DNA of 64,000 nucleotides, from NCBI RefSeq assembly GCF_026262505.1, contig NC_067206.1:19489319-19553318 (forward strand). The letters run 5' to 3'. Each line of letters begins with the position of its first letter. The stretch's first letter is position 1. The notes under the pieces were generated by a model. That model was not told the DNA's origin. It saw only the letters and a list, made by a program, of their open reading frames with translations, and made no database searches. The position numbers and the translations under genes are program-made. Below are positions 8,957 to 17,194 of the stretch, in pieces. The stretch comes from Trichomonas vaginalis G3. Its lineage: Eukaryota > Parabasalia > Trichomonadida > Trichomonadidae.

Positions 8957-11900
8957 TTACTCTATCATATCAGCAGCTTTTGCTAATCTATCATTAATTC
9001 TATCAATTCCGCCATTGTTAGAACCTATCTGTTCCATTATCATTGGCTGTATCTTTTCATTTGCTGCAGCTAAATTATTAAACAAAGTTGCAATTTCGAT
9101 GAAAATATGAGTTGGTAAATTCAAACTTTCGAATTCATCATCTCTCAAAGCCAATGTCTTTCCTAAAGCAACAGCGATATCAGGACCAAATTGTCCCATC
9201 TGTTGTGGGAATTCTCCACAAACATCACACAATGACATATAAATATTTGGTGATTCATCATTTATTGCTGGGAAATGAGGCAGCATTAAAGGCATGAATG
9301 TCTGCACATCAAAGTTTTCTCCCAACAATGTTCTCTGCATTGTCAACAACAAAGAAATAGCGTAACAACAAGTATCTTCATAGAATAACTCACCATTGTT
9401 TTCTCCTGACAAAATTTCTAAGCATGTATTTTGTAAGTCTTCTGCGTATTTCTCCATTCCTTTTGGCTCAGCCTCGAATACTTCTCTTATTGCTGAAATT
9501 GTGTCTGGATCAATTTCATAAGAAGTAAACATTACAATTGACTGAGCAAACATTTCCATGATTTTCTTTTTAATTAATATTTCTAAATTATCTTTTGCGA
9601 CAACAAAGAAACCAGCTAAAGCATACAAATAATTAGCTTTATCATATTCATTTCCTTTATCTATTATCTTTTTAAGTGCTTCATAATATTCATAATGAGG
9701 GAATAACTGAGGTAATTTTTCTCCCAAATATCTGAAATATTCTGTCAAAGCAGGATTAATTAATTTATCATAATTATCAAAATTATCATCAATTTGGAAT
9801 GACAAATCATGTCTCATTCCTTCCATTGCTGCTTCCGTCATTGAACTAATGACATCTTCTTGTATTTCGATGCCTTCTTCCAAACTTCTTCCAATTGATT
9901 TCAACAATTCTGCAAAAATTTCTCTTTCTTCAATTGCGGAAGGAATCAAATCTCTCAGGAAATCACTCAAGTCTTGGCCAATGACTTTATGTGCTTGGAA
10001 TGCACAATCAATTGTTGCACTCATAACTTGTTCATCAAATTTTCCATCGTCAATAATTTTTGTCAAACCGTTTATTAATTCTTCATAAATTTGTTGAACA
10101 ATTGTTGGTGTTTCTTTAATAGCTCTCTTGCAGAAATGTATTGCTTCATAGAGATATCTATTCAATGTGTTGTTCTCGTATTCTTCGTCTTTATCATCTT
10201 TAAATTCAAAATCTTGTTTCATTAAGTTAACTGCTACTTCTAATGCTCCCAAAATCGCTTCTCCAAATTCTTCTTTAATATATGGTAAACTGTCAATGAA
10301 TGCATCAAATGAACTTAATGATAATTCAATGTCAGAAGACGATACATTTTGTAAGAAAAGTGACACAAAATTTGACTTTTCTTCTATATAAGGAATTAAT
10401 AAAGCCAAACTTGCGATTGCTTCACCTTTTATAGGTGAATCTTCTTCATTCTCGAGATTTGCTGCATCAGAAAGTATTTCAAGGATGTTTTGTGCGTAAG
10501 GAAGAATTTCTTCTTTTGAATATTGTATCATTGATCCAAAAGTTTCAATTGTAGCCTTGAGGAGGTCCTTATCAGCTGTTTGAACAATGGTACTGAGTAT
10601 TTCGAAGCTCTGTGATATCAAATCCGATGAAATACTCGTTGCAGCAAAAAGATAATCTAATGCATGGACAGCTCGAACGTGTAATGATGGAATTCCTTCT
10701 AATTGCAATGCGTTGACAATAACTGTGAAGACATCCTCTTGAACGGCATTGTAATTTGGATTAATATGAGAAAATAATTCAATAATTAAGTCAAAACCGG
10801 ATTCAATGACGCAAATGGTCGTAATTTGGTTGTCACCTTCGTAATGTAACAAAGCGATCGCGAAATTGAGAATTGTTGGGACTTTTGAAGCTGCAACTTC
10901 CCAACCTAAGTTACAAATCTCAGAAAGAGCAAGGGAATAAGCTACAAGAGTTGCTTCTGATAACCCTTCTTCTGTTTGGATGGCTTGTATAATTACATCT
11001 AATAACTCATATTTCGAACAAACGTTGCACAAAGTAGTTATTGGCTCAATGAAGATACTGACGAACTCTTGGTCATTTAGTAATGCTTGTTCAAAGGATG
11101 TAATGGCGAAATTAATGTCAACGGAGAGTAAATCTGATGCTTTATCTCTAATTTCGCTGTTGTGAGAGATCAATGTTGATGCAAGACTGATGGGATGAAG
11201 TTTCATTCGAACAGAAACTGTTTCGTCGTTGGCCAATTGTAAAATTTCTTCGTAAATTTGAGAAACATTATCAAATGGAAAATCTGAAGTGAAAATGTCC
11301 TCTAAATCAGATGCAATGAAGTTACATGATGCTGACTCTGTATGAAGAAGTTGAGAGAATATTTGTATTAGGCTTTGAAGTGGTTGTATAAGAGAATCTC
11401 CAAGTTCTGGTGCAAAACAGAAGCAAAGTTTGAGTATGGTTGATGCTGGTTCGATAATATCAGGTTGTTGAGATATAAAACAGCTTGGAAGAATAGTAGA
11501 AATCTGTTCATAAAATTCTGTTGTTGAATCTTCTGGAATACTCTCTAAAAGTGGTATGTAAATGTATAAGCCTCTGCTAACATTTTGTGTTTCTTGTGTA
11601 TTTATAAGCTGGCCTGCAAGTTCGAAAAATTCGCCACAATTTGTTGGAATTGATGTCATAATTGGTGCAAGGCTGCGTGATAATTGCTTTGTAAGATAAA
11701 CATCGGATGTATTTTCAAGAATTGAATATAATTGTTGTTTGATTTGATCAAAGCCATTTGATTTAAAGAAATCTAAATTGTAAACAATAATTCGCTTAAG
11801 ATATAATGCTACAGATCGTTGATAAAGCTCTGCACCAGGTGTTCCTCGAGAGGATGCGAACAATTGAAAGGCAGCATCAAGTGATTGAGGAGTTTGAAGG

Positions 11901-11992
11901 AACTCTGTGATTAATTGATCGGCTTGTTGTTGTTCTTCTGGATTTTGGGATCTAAATAATGTATGGATCCAGGATTTCAATTCTTCGACCAT
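8957..11992 (-). CDS. Importin-beta-like karyopherin (HEAT-repeat protein)
   Basis: A 1,011-residue helical-repeat protein read from ATG 11,992; an extra in-frame TTG at 11,995 is not a credible start. The N-terminal 100 residues resemble an importin-beta N-terminal domain (a QQQADQLITEFLQTPQ helix followed by a Y-Q-R-SVALYLKRII helix). The rest is a run of amphipathic helix pairs, typical of HEAT repeats, with an acidic patch KDDKDEEYENN near residue 600. Length and lack of catalytic motifs fit an importin-4/5-type nuclear transport receptor that would bind Ran-GTP and cargo. The exact importin class is inference. Mav1 begins 37 bp upstream of the start codon, so the native promoter may be displaced. 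Confidence 0.65.
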   Translation of the reverse strand: MVEELKSWIHTLFRSQNPEEQQQADQLITEFLQTPQSLDAAFQLFASSRGTPGAELYQRSVALYLKRIIVYNLDFFKSNGFDQIKQQLYSILENTSDVYLTKQLSRSLAPIMTSIPTNCGEFFELAGQLINTQETQNVSRGLYIYIPLLESIPEDSTTEFYEQISTILPSCFISQQPDIIEPASTILKLCFCFAPELGDSLIQPLQSLIQIFSQLLHTESASCNFIASDLEDIFTSDFPFDNVSQIYEEILQLANDETVSVRMKLHPISLASTLISHNSEIRDKASDLLSVDINFAITSFEQALLNDQEFVSIFIEPITTLCNVCSKYELLDVIIQAIQTEEGLSEATLVAYSLALSEICNLGWEVAASKVPTILNFAIALLHYEGDNQITTICVIESGFDLIIELFSHINPNYNAVQEDVFTVIVNALQLEGIPSLHVRAVHALDYLFAATSISSDLISQSFEILSTIVQTADKDLLKATIETFGSMIQYSKEEILPYAQNILEILSDAANLENEEDSPIKGEAIASLALLIPYIEEKSNFVSLFLQNVSSSDIELSLSSFDAFIDSLPYIKEEFGEAILGALEVAVNLMKQDFEFKDDKDEEYENNTLNRYLYEAIHFCKRAIKETPTIVQQIYEELINGLTKIIDDGKFDEQVMSATIDCAFQAHKVIGQDLSDFLRDLIPSAIEEREIFAELLKSIGRSLEEGIEIQEDVISSMTEAAMEGMRHDLSFQIDDNFDNYDKLINPALTEYFRYLGEKLPQLFPHYEYYEALKKIIDKGNEYDKANYLYALAGFFVVAKDNLEILIKKKIMEMFAQSIVMFTSYEIDPDTISAIREVFEAEPKGMEKYAEDLQNTCLEILSGENNGELFYEDTCCYAISLLLTMQRTLLGENFDVQTFMPLMLPHFPAINDESPNIYMSLCDVCGEFPQQMGQFGPDIAVALGKTLALRDDEFESLNLPTHIFIEIATLFNNLAAANEKIQPMIMEQIGSNNGGIDRINDRLAKAADMIE

Positions 11993-12023
11993 CAATTGTA
12001 TAAAATTTTAGCAAGATTTTATA

Positions 12024-12028
12024 AAATC
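12024..12028. repeat. Left target-site duplication AAATC
   Basis: It lies directly before the A-run that starts Mav1 and matches 37,231-37,235 after the terminal T-run. A 5-bp duplication fits Maverick integration. Confidence 0.8.
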
Positions 12029-12105
12029 AAAAAAAAAAAAAAAAAAAAAAAGGTATTGGGGGTTCCAGGGCTGCGCCCCTCTACCCCCTTGAAGATGTTT
12101 AGTAT
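12029..12105. repeat. Left terminal inverted repeat of Mav1
   Basis: A23, then GGTATTGGGG, a GC-rich CAGGGCTGCGCCCC segment, and GAAGATGTTTAGTAT. It matches the complement of 37,151-37,230 with a few mismatches. The left end of Mav2 (44,218-44,292) has the same design. Confidence 0.9.
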
Positions 12106-12478
12106 GCAATGAAGTCTAAAATGAGGTTTTTTGGGGTGTGGTGGGGTCTTCCAGGCACTTCGTGCCTTCTAGCCCCTAAAATTTTTGAAAGTCGTTGCTG
12201 TTAACTTTTCGGTAGAGGACTCAAAATAGTAGAACTATGTCCGGACAAGTAAGGGTCTATCGTCGCTACGTCACCAGGTCCCTCGGTCCCTCGGTCCCTC
12301 GGTTAAACGAACTTCTCTGAAAAAATGAGACAACATGACATTTTGACAACAGTCCAGGAAGTCTTAACAAGATAGGATGGTTATTTTACAAAACTGACAA
12401 GACCTTAACCGAGTAGTTTTCATGTTTTGTCACTTTTCTGTAGCTTTTCAGGGTAAAAACATTTTTATTGTATATAAA
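12106..12478. promoter_or_regulatory. Left subterminal region of Mav1 with octamer repeats
   Basis: This gene-free stretch holds a second hairpin GGCAC-TTC-GTGCC near 12,157. It also holds a run of octamers (GTCACCAG, then GTCCCTCG three times, about 12,269-12,300), followed by GACAACATGACATTTTGACA from 12,329. The octamer plus GACAAC composite recurs in the left element and in Mav2. The position next to the terminus suits a replication or transposition site, by inference. Confidence 0.6.
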
Positions 12479-13297
12479 ATGAATTTTACAAAACCACCGT
12501 TACCCTTCTTTGGAAATAAGAGTAGATGTAAAGATATTCTATTGAGAGAACTTAAGAAACTACCGAATGGTCTAACATTTGTAGATTTGTTCGGTGGAAG
12601 TTTCTATATATCCCATCTGTGCCATACTGTATTCCCAAACTCAAAGATTATATGCAATGACTTCGACAACTATATGAACCGTCTCAAACATATACCAGAC
12701 ACTAACAAAATATTGAATGAGTTAAAAGAAAAGATACCTATAGGTAAGATGGAACGTATACCATTAGATAAGAAAAATACTGTCAGAGAGGTTTTGAAAA
12801 AAGCAGAGTATATTGACTGGGATAGTATATCTTCTAGACTATTATATAGTGGTTCTATAAGAGTTCATGACATTGAAACACTTATGTCAAACGTTTTATA
12901 TCTTAACTATACAAAGGTTTTCAAAGAGGACATAGAAAAATATACTGAGGGTATAGAGTTTGTGAGATGTCATTGGACAGAGTTGTATGAAAAATATAAA
13001 AACAAGGAAAATGTTTTCTTTATAGTAGACCCACCGTTCTATAACACATACGATTTTCAATACCAAGTAGACTGGACTTTGAGAGACTCTTTAGAAACTT
13101 TAGACGTTTTACATAACCATCCATGCTTTTACTTTACATCCGATAAAAGTGGTTTGGAAACCGTTATGAGATGGTTAGAGGATATACATGACTATGAGTT
13201 TAGATACGATAAGATAGAATATGAGAGAGGTCCTATAAACCGGAGAAAGTGTCACAACAAAGAAATTTTATTGGTAAGTAAATGTGGTTTGAAATAG
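12479..13297 (+). CDS. D12-class DNA adenine methyltransferase
   Basis: A 272-residue protein. Residues 9-15 (PFFGNKS) match the N-terminal motif of Dam-like enzymes, 34-42 (FVDLFGGSF) is the AdoMet-binding motif I, and DPPF near 184 is the catalytic DPPY-type motif IV. The predicted reaction is transfer of methyl from S-adenosylmethionine to adenine N6 in DNA. I place the start at the second in-frame ATG. It follows 'tttttattgtatataaa', and the Mav2 homologue starts at the same MNFTKPPLPF. The element could use it to mark its own DNA, by inference. No partner restriction enzyme is obvious. Confidence 0.85.
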   Translation: MNFTKPPLPFFGNKSRCKDILLRELKKLPNGLTFVDLFGGSFYISHLCHTVFPNSKIICNDFDNYMNRLKHIPDTNKILNELKEKIPIGKMERIPLDKKNTVREVLKKAEYIDWDSISSRLLYSGSIRVHDIETLMSNVLYLNYTKVFKEDIEKYTEGIEFVRCHWTELYEKYKNKENVFFIVDPPFYNTYDFQYQVDWTLRDSLETLDVLHNHPCFYFTSDKSGLETVMRWLEDIHDYEFRYDKIEYERGPINRRKCHNKEILLVSKCGLK

Positions 13298-13413
13298 GAC
13301 TACTTGTTTTAGGTTTTTTCCATTGTGTCATTTACTTATTTGACGTGGCAGAAAGATATAGAGAATATGAAGATGAACCAATACCAGCAAATGTTCAGCA
13401 TATGTACTCGTAA
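13282..13413 (+). CDS. Small membrane protein, 43 residues
   Basis: Overlaps the methyltransferase 3' end by 16 bp. The sequence begins MWFEIGLLVLGFFHCVIYLF, a single predicted membrane helix, followed by a charged tail with REYEDEP. Mav2 has the same frame at 45,301-45,432 with the same length and only synonymous or conservative changes (R/K, I/M). This argues for a real gene. Function unknown; a virion or host-membrane role is inference. Confidence 0.7.
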   Translation: MWFEIGLLVLGFFHCVIYLFDVAERYREYEDEPIPANVQHMYS

Positions 13414-13437
13414 GAGATATTTTTATCTAATATTAAA

Positions 13438-13800
13438 ATGGACGCACAGAACTTAGCGAATGCACAGCAACCTGGACAACCAAACCCAGAGAATATTCCA
13501 AATGAAGTTAGAATACAAACTGCAATGGCAAACTATGGTCAAGTGCCAACAGATGTACAAATGCAAACTGCCATGTCAAATGACGCTGCGTTAGGCTTAC
13601 CACCATGGTATGCAAATATGAGATGGAAAGAGTTTTATACAAACCCTGAAGTGGGATATAAACAACTCTATGCAGATGACGCGAACACAGGAGTTGACCC
13701 GGAATATGTTTTCTACCAGAGGAGAAATAGAATGTATGAGCTCCAGTTAAAGAATGCTATGGAACTCAACAGGAAACGTAAGAGACTAGGCGGACATTAG
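13438..13800 (+). CDS. Conserved 120-residue Maverick protein
   Basis: Start follows 'atttttatctaatattaaa'. The N-terminus is N/Q/P-rich with two near-repeats (VRIQTAMANYGQVPTD and VQMQTAMSND). A tryptophan- and tyrosine-containing middle (PPWYANMRWKEFY) and a basic tail NRKRKRLGGH follow. The Mav2 copy encodes an identical protein although several codons differ, which implies purifying selection. The basic tail suggests nucleic-acid contact or a virion role. Family not recognised. Confidence 0.75.
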   Translation: MDAQNLANAQQPGQPNPENIPNEVRIQTAMANYGQVPTDVQMQTAMSNDAALGLPPWYANMRWKEFYTNPEVGYKQLYADDANTGVDPEYVFYQRRNRMYELQLKNAMELNRKRKRLGGH

Positions 13801-13818
13801 ATTTTTACATATAGTAAA

Positions 13819-14061
13819 ATGGGTTTCTTTGGAAGAATAGGAAACTTCTTTCGAAATGTTGGAAGAGGTATATGGAATGGAATAAAATCTGTCGGAAGAG
13901 GAATTTGGAACGGAGTCAAAAATATTGGTAAAAGAGTAGGTCAGTTCGTTGGTATTATACCTAAAGACCCTGAACCAGAAGAACAAGCTCCTGTTATACA
14001 ACAGCCTGAACCTGCACCACAGTCTAGTTGGCAACCAAATCCAACACCTCAACCGTATTAA
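13819..14061 (+). CDS. Small amphipathic glycine-rich protein (MGFFG type)
   Basis: 80 residues: MGFFGRIGNFFRNVGRGIW followed by a near repeat of VGRGIWNG[IV]K, then a P/Q-rich tail. The first 50 residues form a basic amphipathic helix with G-I-W-N-G repeats, the kind of sequence seen in membrane-active capsid peptides. The start follows 'atttttacatatagtaaa'. Mav2 has a close copy at 45,837. A role in membrane penetration or DNA condensation is inference. Confidence 0.65.
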   Translation: MGFFGRIGNFFRNVGRGIWNGIKSVGRGIWNGVKNIGKRVGQFVGIIPKDPEPEEQAPVIQQPEPAPQSSWQPNPTPQPY

Positions 14062-14065
14062 AAGA

Positions 14066-14914
14066 TTATATTTTTACCGTTCGATAGTAGTTGTATATGA
14101 AACTAAGTTCTAAGTAAAACGCATGGTATAATGGAACTATTCTTTTTCTTCCATCTGTAGTAAACCATACTTGAAAGTCTGAAATACTTCCACTTGGTGG
14201 TTCATATAGCTTTGTAGGTTTTTCGTAAAAGTCATTTGCCAAGCATAAAAAAGAGTTTTGTGCACCAGAAAATGAAGCATGAACGATAATAGCATCTGAG
14301 TCAAAAACATTTTCATATGTTCCATTAGGGTTTTCGACTTCATAAAAGTTCGGGTGTACTGGATATGCTGCAGGATGATTTAACATCCTCAAAAATCTAT
14401 ACCATGCCAAGTTGTTATATTTTGTAGAAATATAAACGTCTTCTCCAAGGTCTTCTATTCTATTGATTTTAACAGTTGCATTTTTCCTGTCATATATAAT
14501 ATCGAGATGGTACTCTCCTTCGTCAATGTTGTACTGTTTTGCATATTCGAGATAGATATCGTTTATTTTTTCTTGAAAAGCTTGAAGAGTTGTTTCTAAG
14601 TTTACAAGCAAATTCACTTGTAAAAGTTTTCCCTGTTCAAATTTCTCATACGTATGTTTTTCTTTGTTATAGTATCGAATTTCAAAAGCGACCGTAAATG
14701 GGAAACCATGTATGGCTTCTGAAATGAACTTCATTCTACGAAAGCCAATAGCTTTTGTGACGGATGGGTCTCTTAACCATCTTAAGGGGTAGTCAAAACG
14801 ATAGCCTTCATGTTTTACGGTCTCTGTCTCAAACTTTTGACCGACATTCGTAAAAAGTTCATCTAATGGTTTAGTTGTAGCAACTCTTGAATTTTCTTTT
14901 TCTATTGAAAGCAT
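14066..14914 (-). CDS. 282-residue Maverick protein with conserved ends and variable centre
   Basis: Residues 1-62 (with TTKPLDELFTN and AIGFRRM) and about 208-282 (ASFSGAQNSFLCL, SDFQVWFTTDGRK, FYLELSFIYNYY) are almost identical to the Mav2 copy at 46,084, while residues 63-207 diverge strongly at equal length. A paralogue lies at 21,267. It is transcribed divergently from the fibre gene with only 18 bp between start codons. Function not recognised. The pattern suggests a surface or attachment-related virion protein, which is inference. Confidence 0.7.
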   Translation of the reverse strand: MLSIEKENSRVATTKPLDELFTNVGQKFETETVKHEGYRFDYPLRWLRDPSVTKAIGFRRMKFISEAIHGFPFTVAFEIRYYNKEKHTYEKFEQGKLLQVNLLVNLETTLQAFQEKINDIYLEYAKQYNIDEGEYHLDIIYDRKNATVKINRIEDLGEDVYISTKYNNLAWYRFLRMLNHPAAYPVHPNFYEVENPNGTYENVFDSDAIIVHASFSGAQNSFLCLANDFYEKPTKLYEPPSGSISDFQVWFTTDGRKRIVPLYHAFYLELSFIYNYYRTVKI

Positions 14915-14932
14915 ATTTTATCTAGAATAAAA
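14915..14932. promoter_or_regulatory. 18-bp bidirectional start region
   Basis: ATTTTATCTAGAATAAAA separates two divergent ATGs and is nearly symmetric around CTAG. The same spacer is at 46,933-46,950, and a related 18-bp spacer with TTTACTTAGAATAAAA separates the divergent genes at 31,937/31,956. Promoter elements for both genes must therefore lie here or inside the opposite coding sequences. Confidence 0.6.
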
Positions 14933-16222
14933 ATGTCGAAAGAAACAGCGTCTATGAGAGAAATACAACACAACCGACAACTCATTTTGCAAGCTCTAAA
15001 TAAGAACACAACAAACTTTTCAAACTATTCTAAGATATCTGAGTCATTGAAAGAAGGAAACTTAAAACTGACGATAAACCCAATGACAGATGAGTTTCTG
15101 TTTCAAGACAGTAAGAACCATACTGTCTGTGTAAATCCAACAAAAGGAACTTTAAACGAGAAACCTATAGATGAACTTCTTTTGAAGGCAGATATTGACA
15201 ACAAAGCTGACAAAGAGTATGTCATTGAAAAAGTTCAAGAAGAACATGACAGAGCAGATGCAACATATGCAACAAAAGAGGATGTTGAAAAGAAAGCTGA
15301 CAAAGAGTATGTTGACGATGAGTTAGCATATCTGGCTAGTGGGTTAGTGAAGAAGGCAGATAAGGAATATGTGGATGAAAAAGACAATGAAATTATAAAA
15401 AGGGTTGAATGGTACCATGAACGGACATCGAAGATTTTAGAAGGTAAAGCCAATACAGGGTGGGTTTCAGGATGTTTAGACCTTAAAGCCGACAAAGAAA
15501 CTGTAGATATGTTGACACAAACGGTTTCAAGTCATACCAGAGGTTTAATGGAAGATGGACAACAGTTGAAAGAGCTTGAGAAAGGTGTTACAGAGTTAAG
15601 GAATACAAAAGCAGACTCGACATGGATAGCTGGATATGTAGATGCAACAAAAGAGTATATTTTCGCATGGACAGAAGGAACATACCCACAAAAATATCAT
15701 AGACATAGCATCTCTGACGTAAATGAACTTGAAGAAAAGTTATATAAGAAAGCAGACAAAACAGAGCTTCAAACATTAAAGACAGAAATACTTCAAACAC
15801 TATATCCTATAGGTTCTATTTACACGTCAATGAACTCTACCAGACCAGAAGTAGTACTTGGTCTCGGAACTTGGACTCAAATAGTCGACAGGTTTTTGTA
15901 TTGTGCAAACTCTTCAAAGGAAACAGGTGGAAGTAAAACGATTTCAGGTGAAAACCTACCTGCACACAGTCATTACATAAATTTAACTACAGCTGAAGCA
16001 GGTTGGCATAAGCATAGATATTGGGATTGGACAGGAATGACAAAAGGTAAAGGATATGATGTTAAAGACGACGTTAAGTTTGCTATAAATTGTTACTGGG
16101 ATGACACTCAGGGAGGAGGAAGCCATACACATCGCATTACAGGATATACAGAAACAACGGGACAGAGTAAAGACTACATGCCACCTTACATGACAGTTTA
16201 CGCATGGTATAGAAATGCTTAG
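14933..16222 (+). CDS. Phage-like trimeric fibre protein (candidate receptor-binding)
   Basis: 429 residues. The N-terminal 90 residues are conserved in Mav2. The middle holds repeats of the form KADKEYVD/KADKTEL, typical of trimeric fibre shafts. The C-terminal 140 residues start with YPIGSIYTSMNSTRPE, contain GLGTWTQI..RFLYC and LPAHSH, and end PPYMTVYAWYRNA, the layout of phage/NCLDV tail-fibre tip domains. The likely role is host attachment by an extracellular virion form. Its 3' end overlaps the integrase 3' end by 4 bp. The Mav2 copy has a different shaft. Confidence 0.8.
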   Translation: MSKETASMREIQHNRQLILQALNKNTTNFSNYSKISESLKEGNLKLTINPMTDEFLFQDSKNHTVCVNPTKGTLNEKPIDELLLKADIDNKADKEYVIEKVQEEHDRADATYATKEDVEKKADKEYVDDELAYLASGLVKKADKEYVDEKDNEIIKRVEWYHERTSKILEGKANTGWVSGCLDLKADKETVDMLTQTVSSHTRGLMEDGQQLKELEKGVTELRNTKADSTWIAGYVDATKEYIFAWTEGTYPQKYHRHSISDVNELEEKLYKKADKTELQTLKTEILQTLYPIGSIYTSMNSTRPEVVLGLGTWTQIVDRFLYCANSSKETGGSKTISGENLPAHSHYINLTTAEAGWHKHRYWDWTGMTKGKGYDVKDDVKFAINCYWDDTQGGGSHTHRITGYTETTGQSKDYMPPYMTVYAWYRNA

Positions 16223-17178
16223 TCGTCATTTTCAACTTCTTTAGCATATTCGTCAGGAGTTGTCTTATATTTGTTAGGAACTGTCTTTGAAAGTATACCA
16301 CCTTGAACCTTAACAAGTTTGAAACGAGGTCTGACAATAGTAGTTTTATCTTCTGCTTGCAGTCTGTACATTTTGCCATGTTTGCCTAAAACTTCATAAT
16401 ATTCTCTTGTATACTTTCTTCTATTTTTACGAACACGAATGTGAGTACCTGTCGAGTTCCCATTGTTGTCATAGTCAATAGTATTTTCATATGGGTCGCG
16501 TTTAGGTATTTCTATTTTTACTTTGTCACCTTTCTTAAGTTTGAAGCCTGGCATTCTTTCTTGTTTGTCTCTTTTGACTAAACTATTAAATATATAGTCT
16601 TTCTCTAAGTCAGGGTTGTTTTTCATTTCTTCGGGGGAGTGGTTTCCCAAACCTTTTTGTTTACGGTTATTGTAAATATTTAAAACTTGTCTCATCTTTG
16701 CCATGGAGAAGTGTCTATATTTGTCGTCATATGACATTTCATTTACTTCACCACCTTGTGGTTGGTTTAAGTCTCTTAAGATTTTTATACAACTGTCAAT
16801 GACACCAAGAGCAGAATGGTTTTGGTCGACAATGAAATATTGGTTTACATTTTTTGAACGCAGATAGTTTTTAATATCGTCTGATTTGAAAGAACTTTCA
16901 CAGTCAGATGTCAGTTTTGTTGGATGGTATTTGTCAACGAATATTGTCAAAGCAGTTTTCACATCTAAAATATTTTTGGACCATAATGGTATGGCTTCAC
17001 AGTATCTTGTGTTTTGACCAACAAATATTAGCCAGTATGGTGGTCCATCTTCTCTATATCTCGGAATGTTTTCCAAGATATCCATAAACCAAGCATTTGG
17101 TGTTGAACTAAAGATTTTTACCATGAGTGCTTTCTTTGTCGCTTTAGAAACATACGGGTCCTTGTTTGAATTCGTCAT
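16219..17178 (-). CDS. Maverick retroviral-type integrase, D,D-35-D triad
   Basis: 319 residues. The catalytic core has D33 (WFMDILE), D92 (TSDCESSF) and, exactly 35 residues further on, D128 (HSALGVIDSC), where the family usually has glutamate. The C-terminal part (GDKVKIEIPKRDPYE to RPRFKLVKV) is an SH3/chromo-like DNA-binding domain. No HHCC zinc domain is visible in front of the core. It would catalyse strand transfer of element ends into host DNA, giving 5-6-bp duplications such as the AAATC seen here. Divergent start with the 17,195 gene, 16 bp apart. Confidence 0.9.
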   Translation of the reverse strand: MTNSNKDPYVSKATKKALMVKIFSSTPNAWFMDILENIPRYREDGPPYWLIFVGQNTRYCEAIPLWSKNILDVKTALTIFVDKYHPTKLTSDCESSFKSDDIKNYLRSKNVNQYFIVDQNHSALGVIDSCIKILRDLNQPQGGEVNEMSYDDKYRHFSMAKMRQVLNIYNNRKQKGLGNHSPEEMKNNPDLEKDYIFNSLVKRDKQERMPGFKLKKGDKVKIEIPKRDPYENTIDYDNNGNSTGTHIRVRKNRRKYTREYYEVLGKHGKMYRLQAEDKTTIVRPRFKLVKVQGGILSKTVPNKYKTTPDEYAKEVENDD

Positions 17179-17194
17179 TTTTAACCCATAAGAA

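Noticed and set aside
8919-9110. Plus-strand frames within the importin-like gene
   Set aside because: Shadows of the long minus-strand gene.
11995-11995. TTG starts for the importin-like (11,995), helicase (2,479), BTB (40,797) and 59,534 frames
   Set aside because: Each has a normal ATG a few codons downstream with better context; eukaryotic genes rarely start at TTG.
12422-12478. Upstream ATG for the methyltransferase
   Set aside because: The Mav2 copy has no matching N-terminal extension and the TTTTTA leader sits directly before 12,479.
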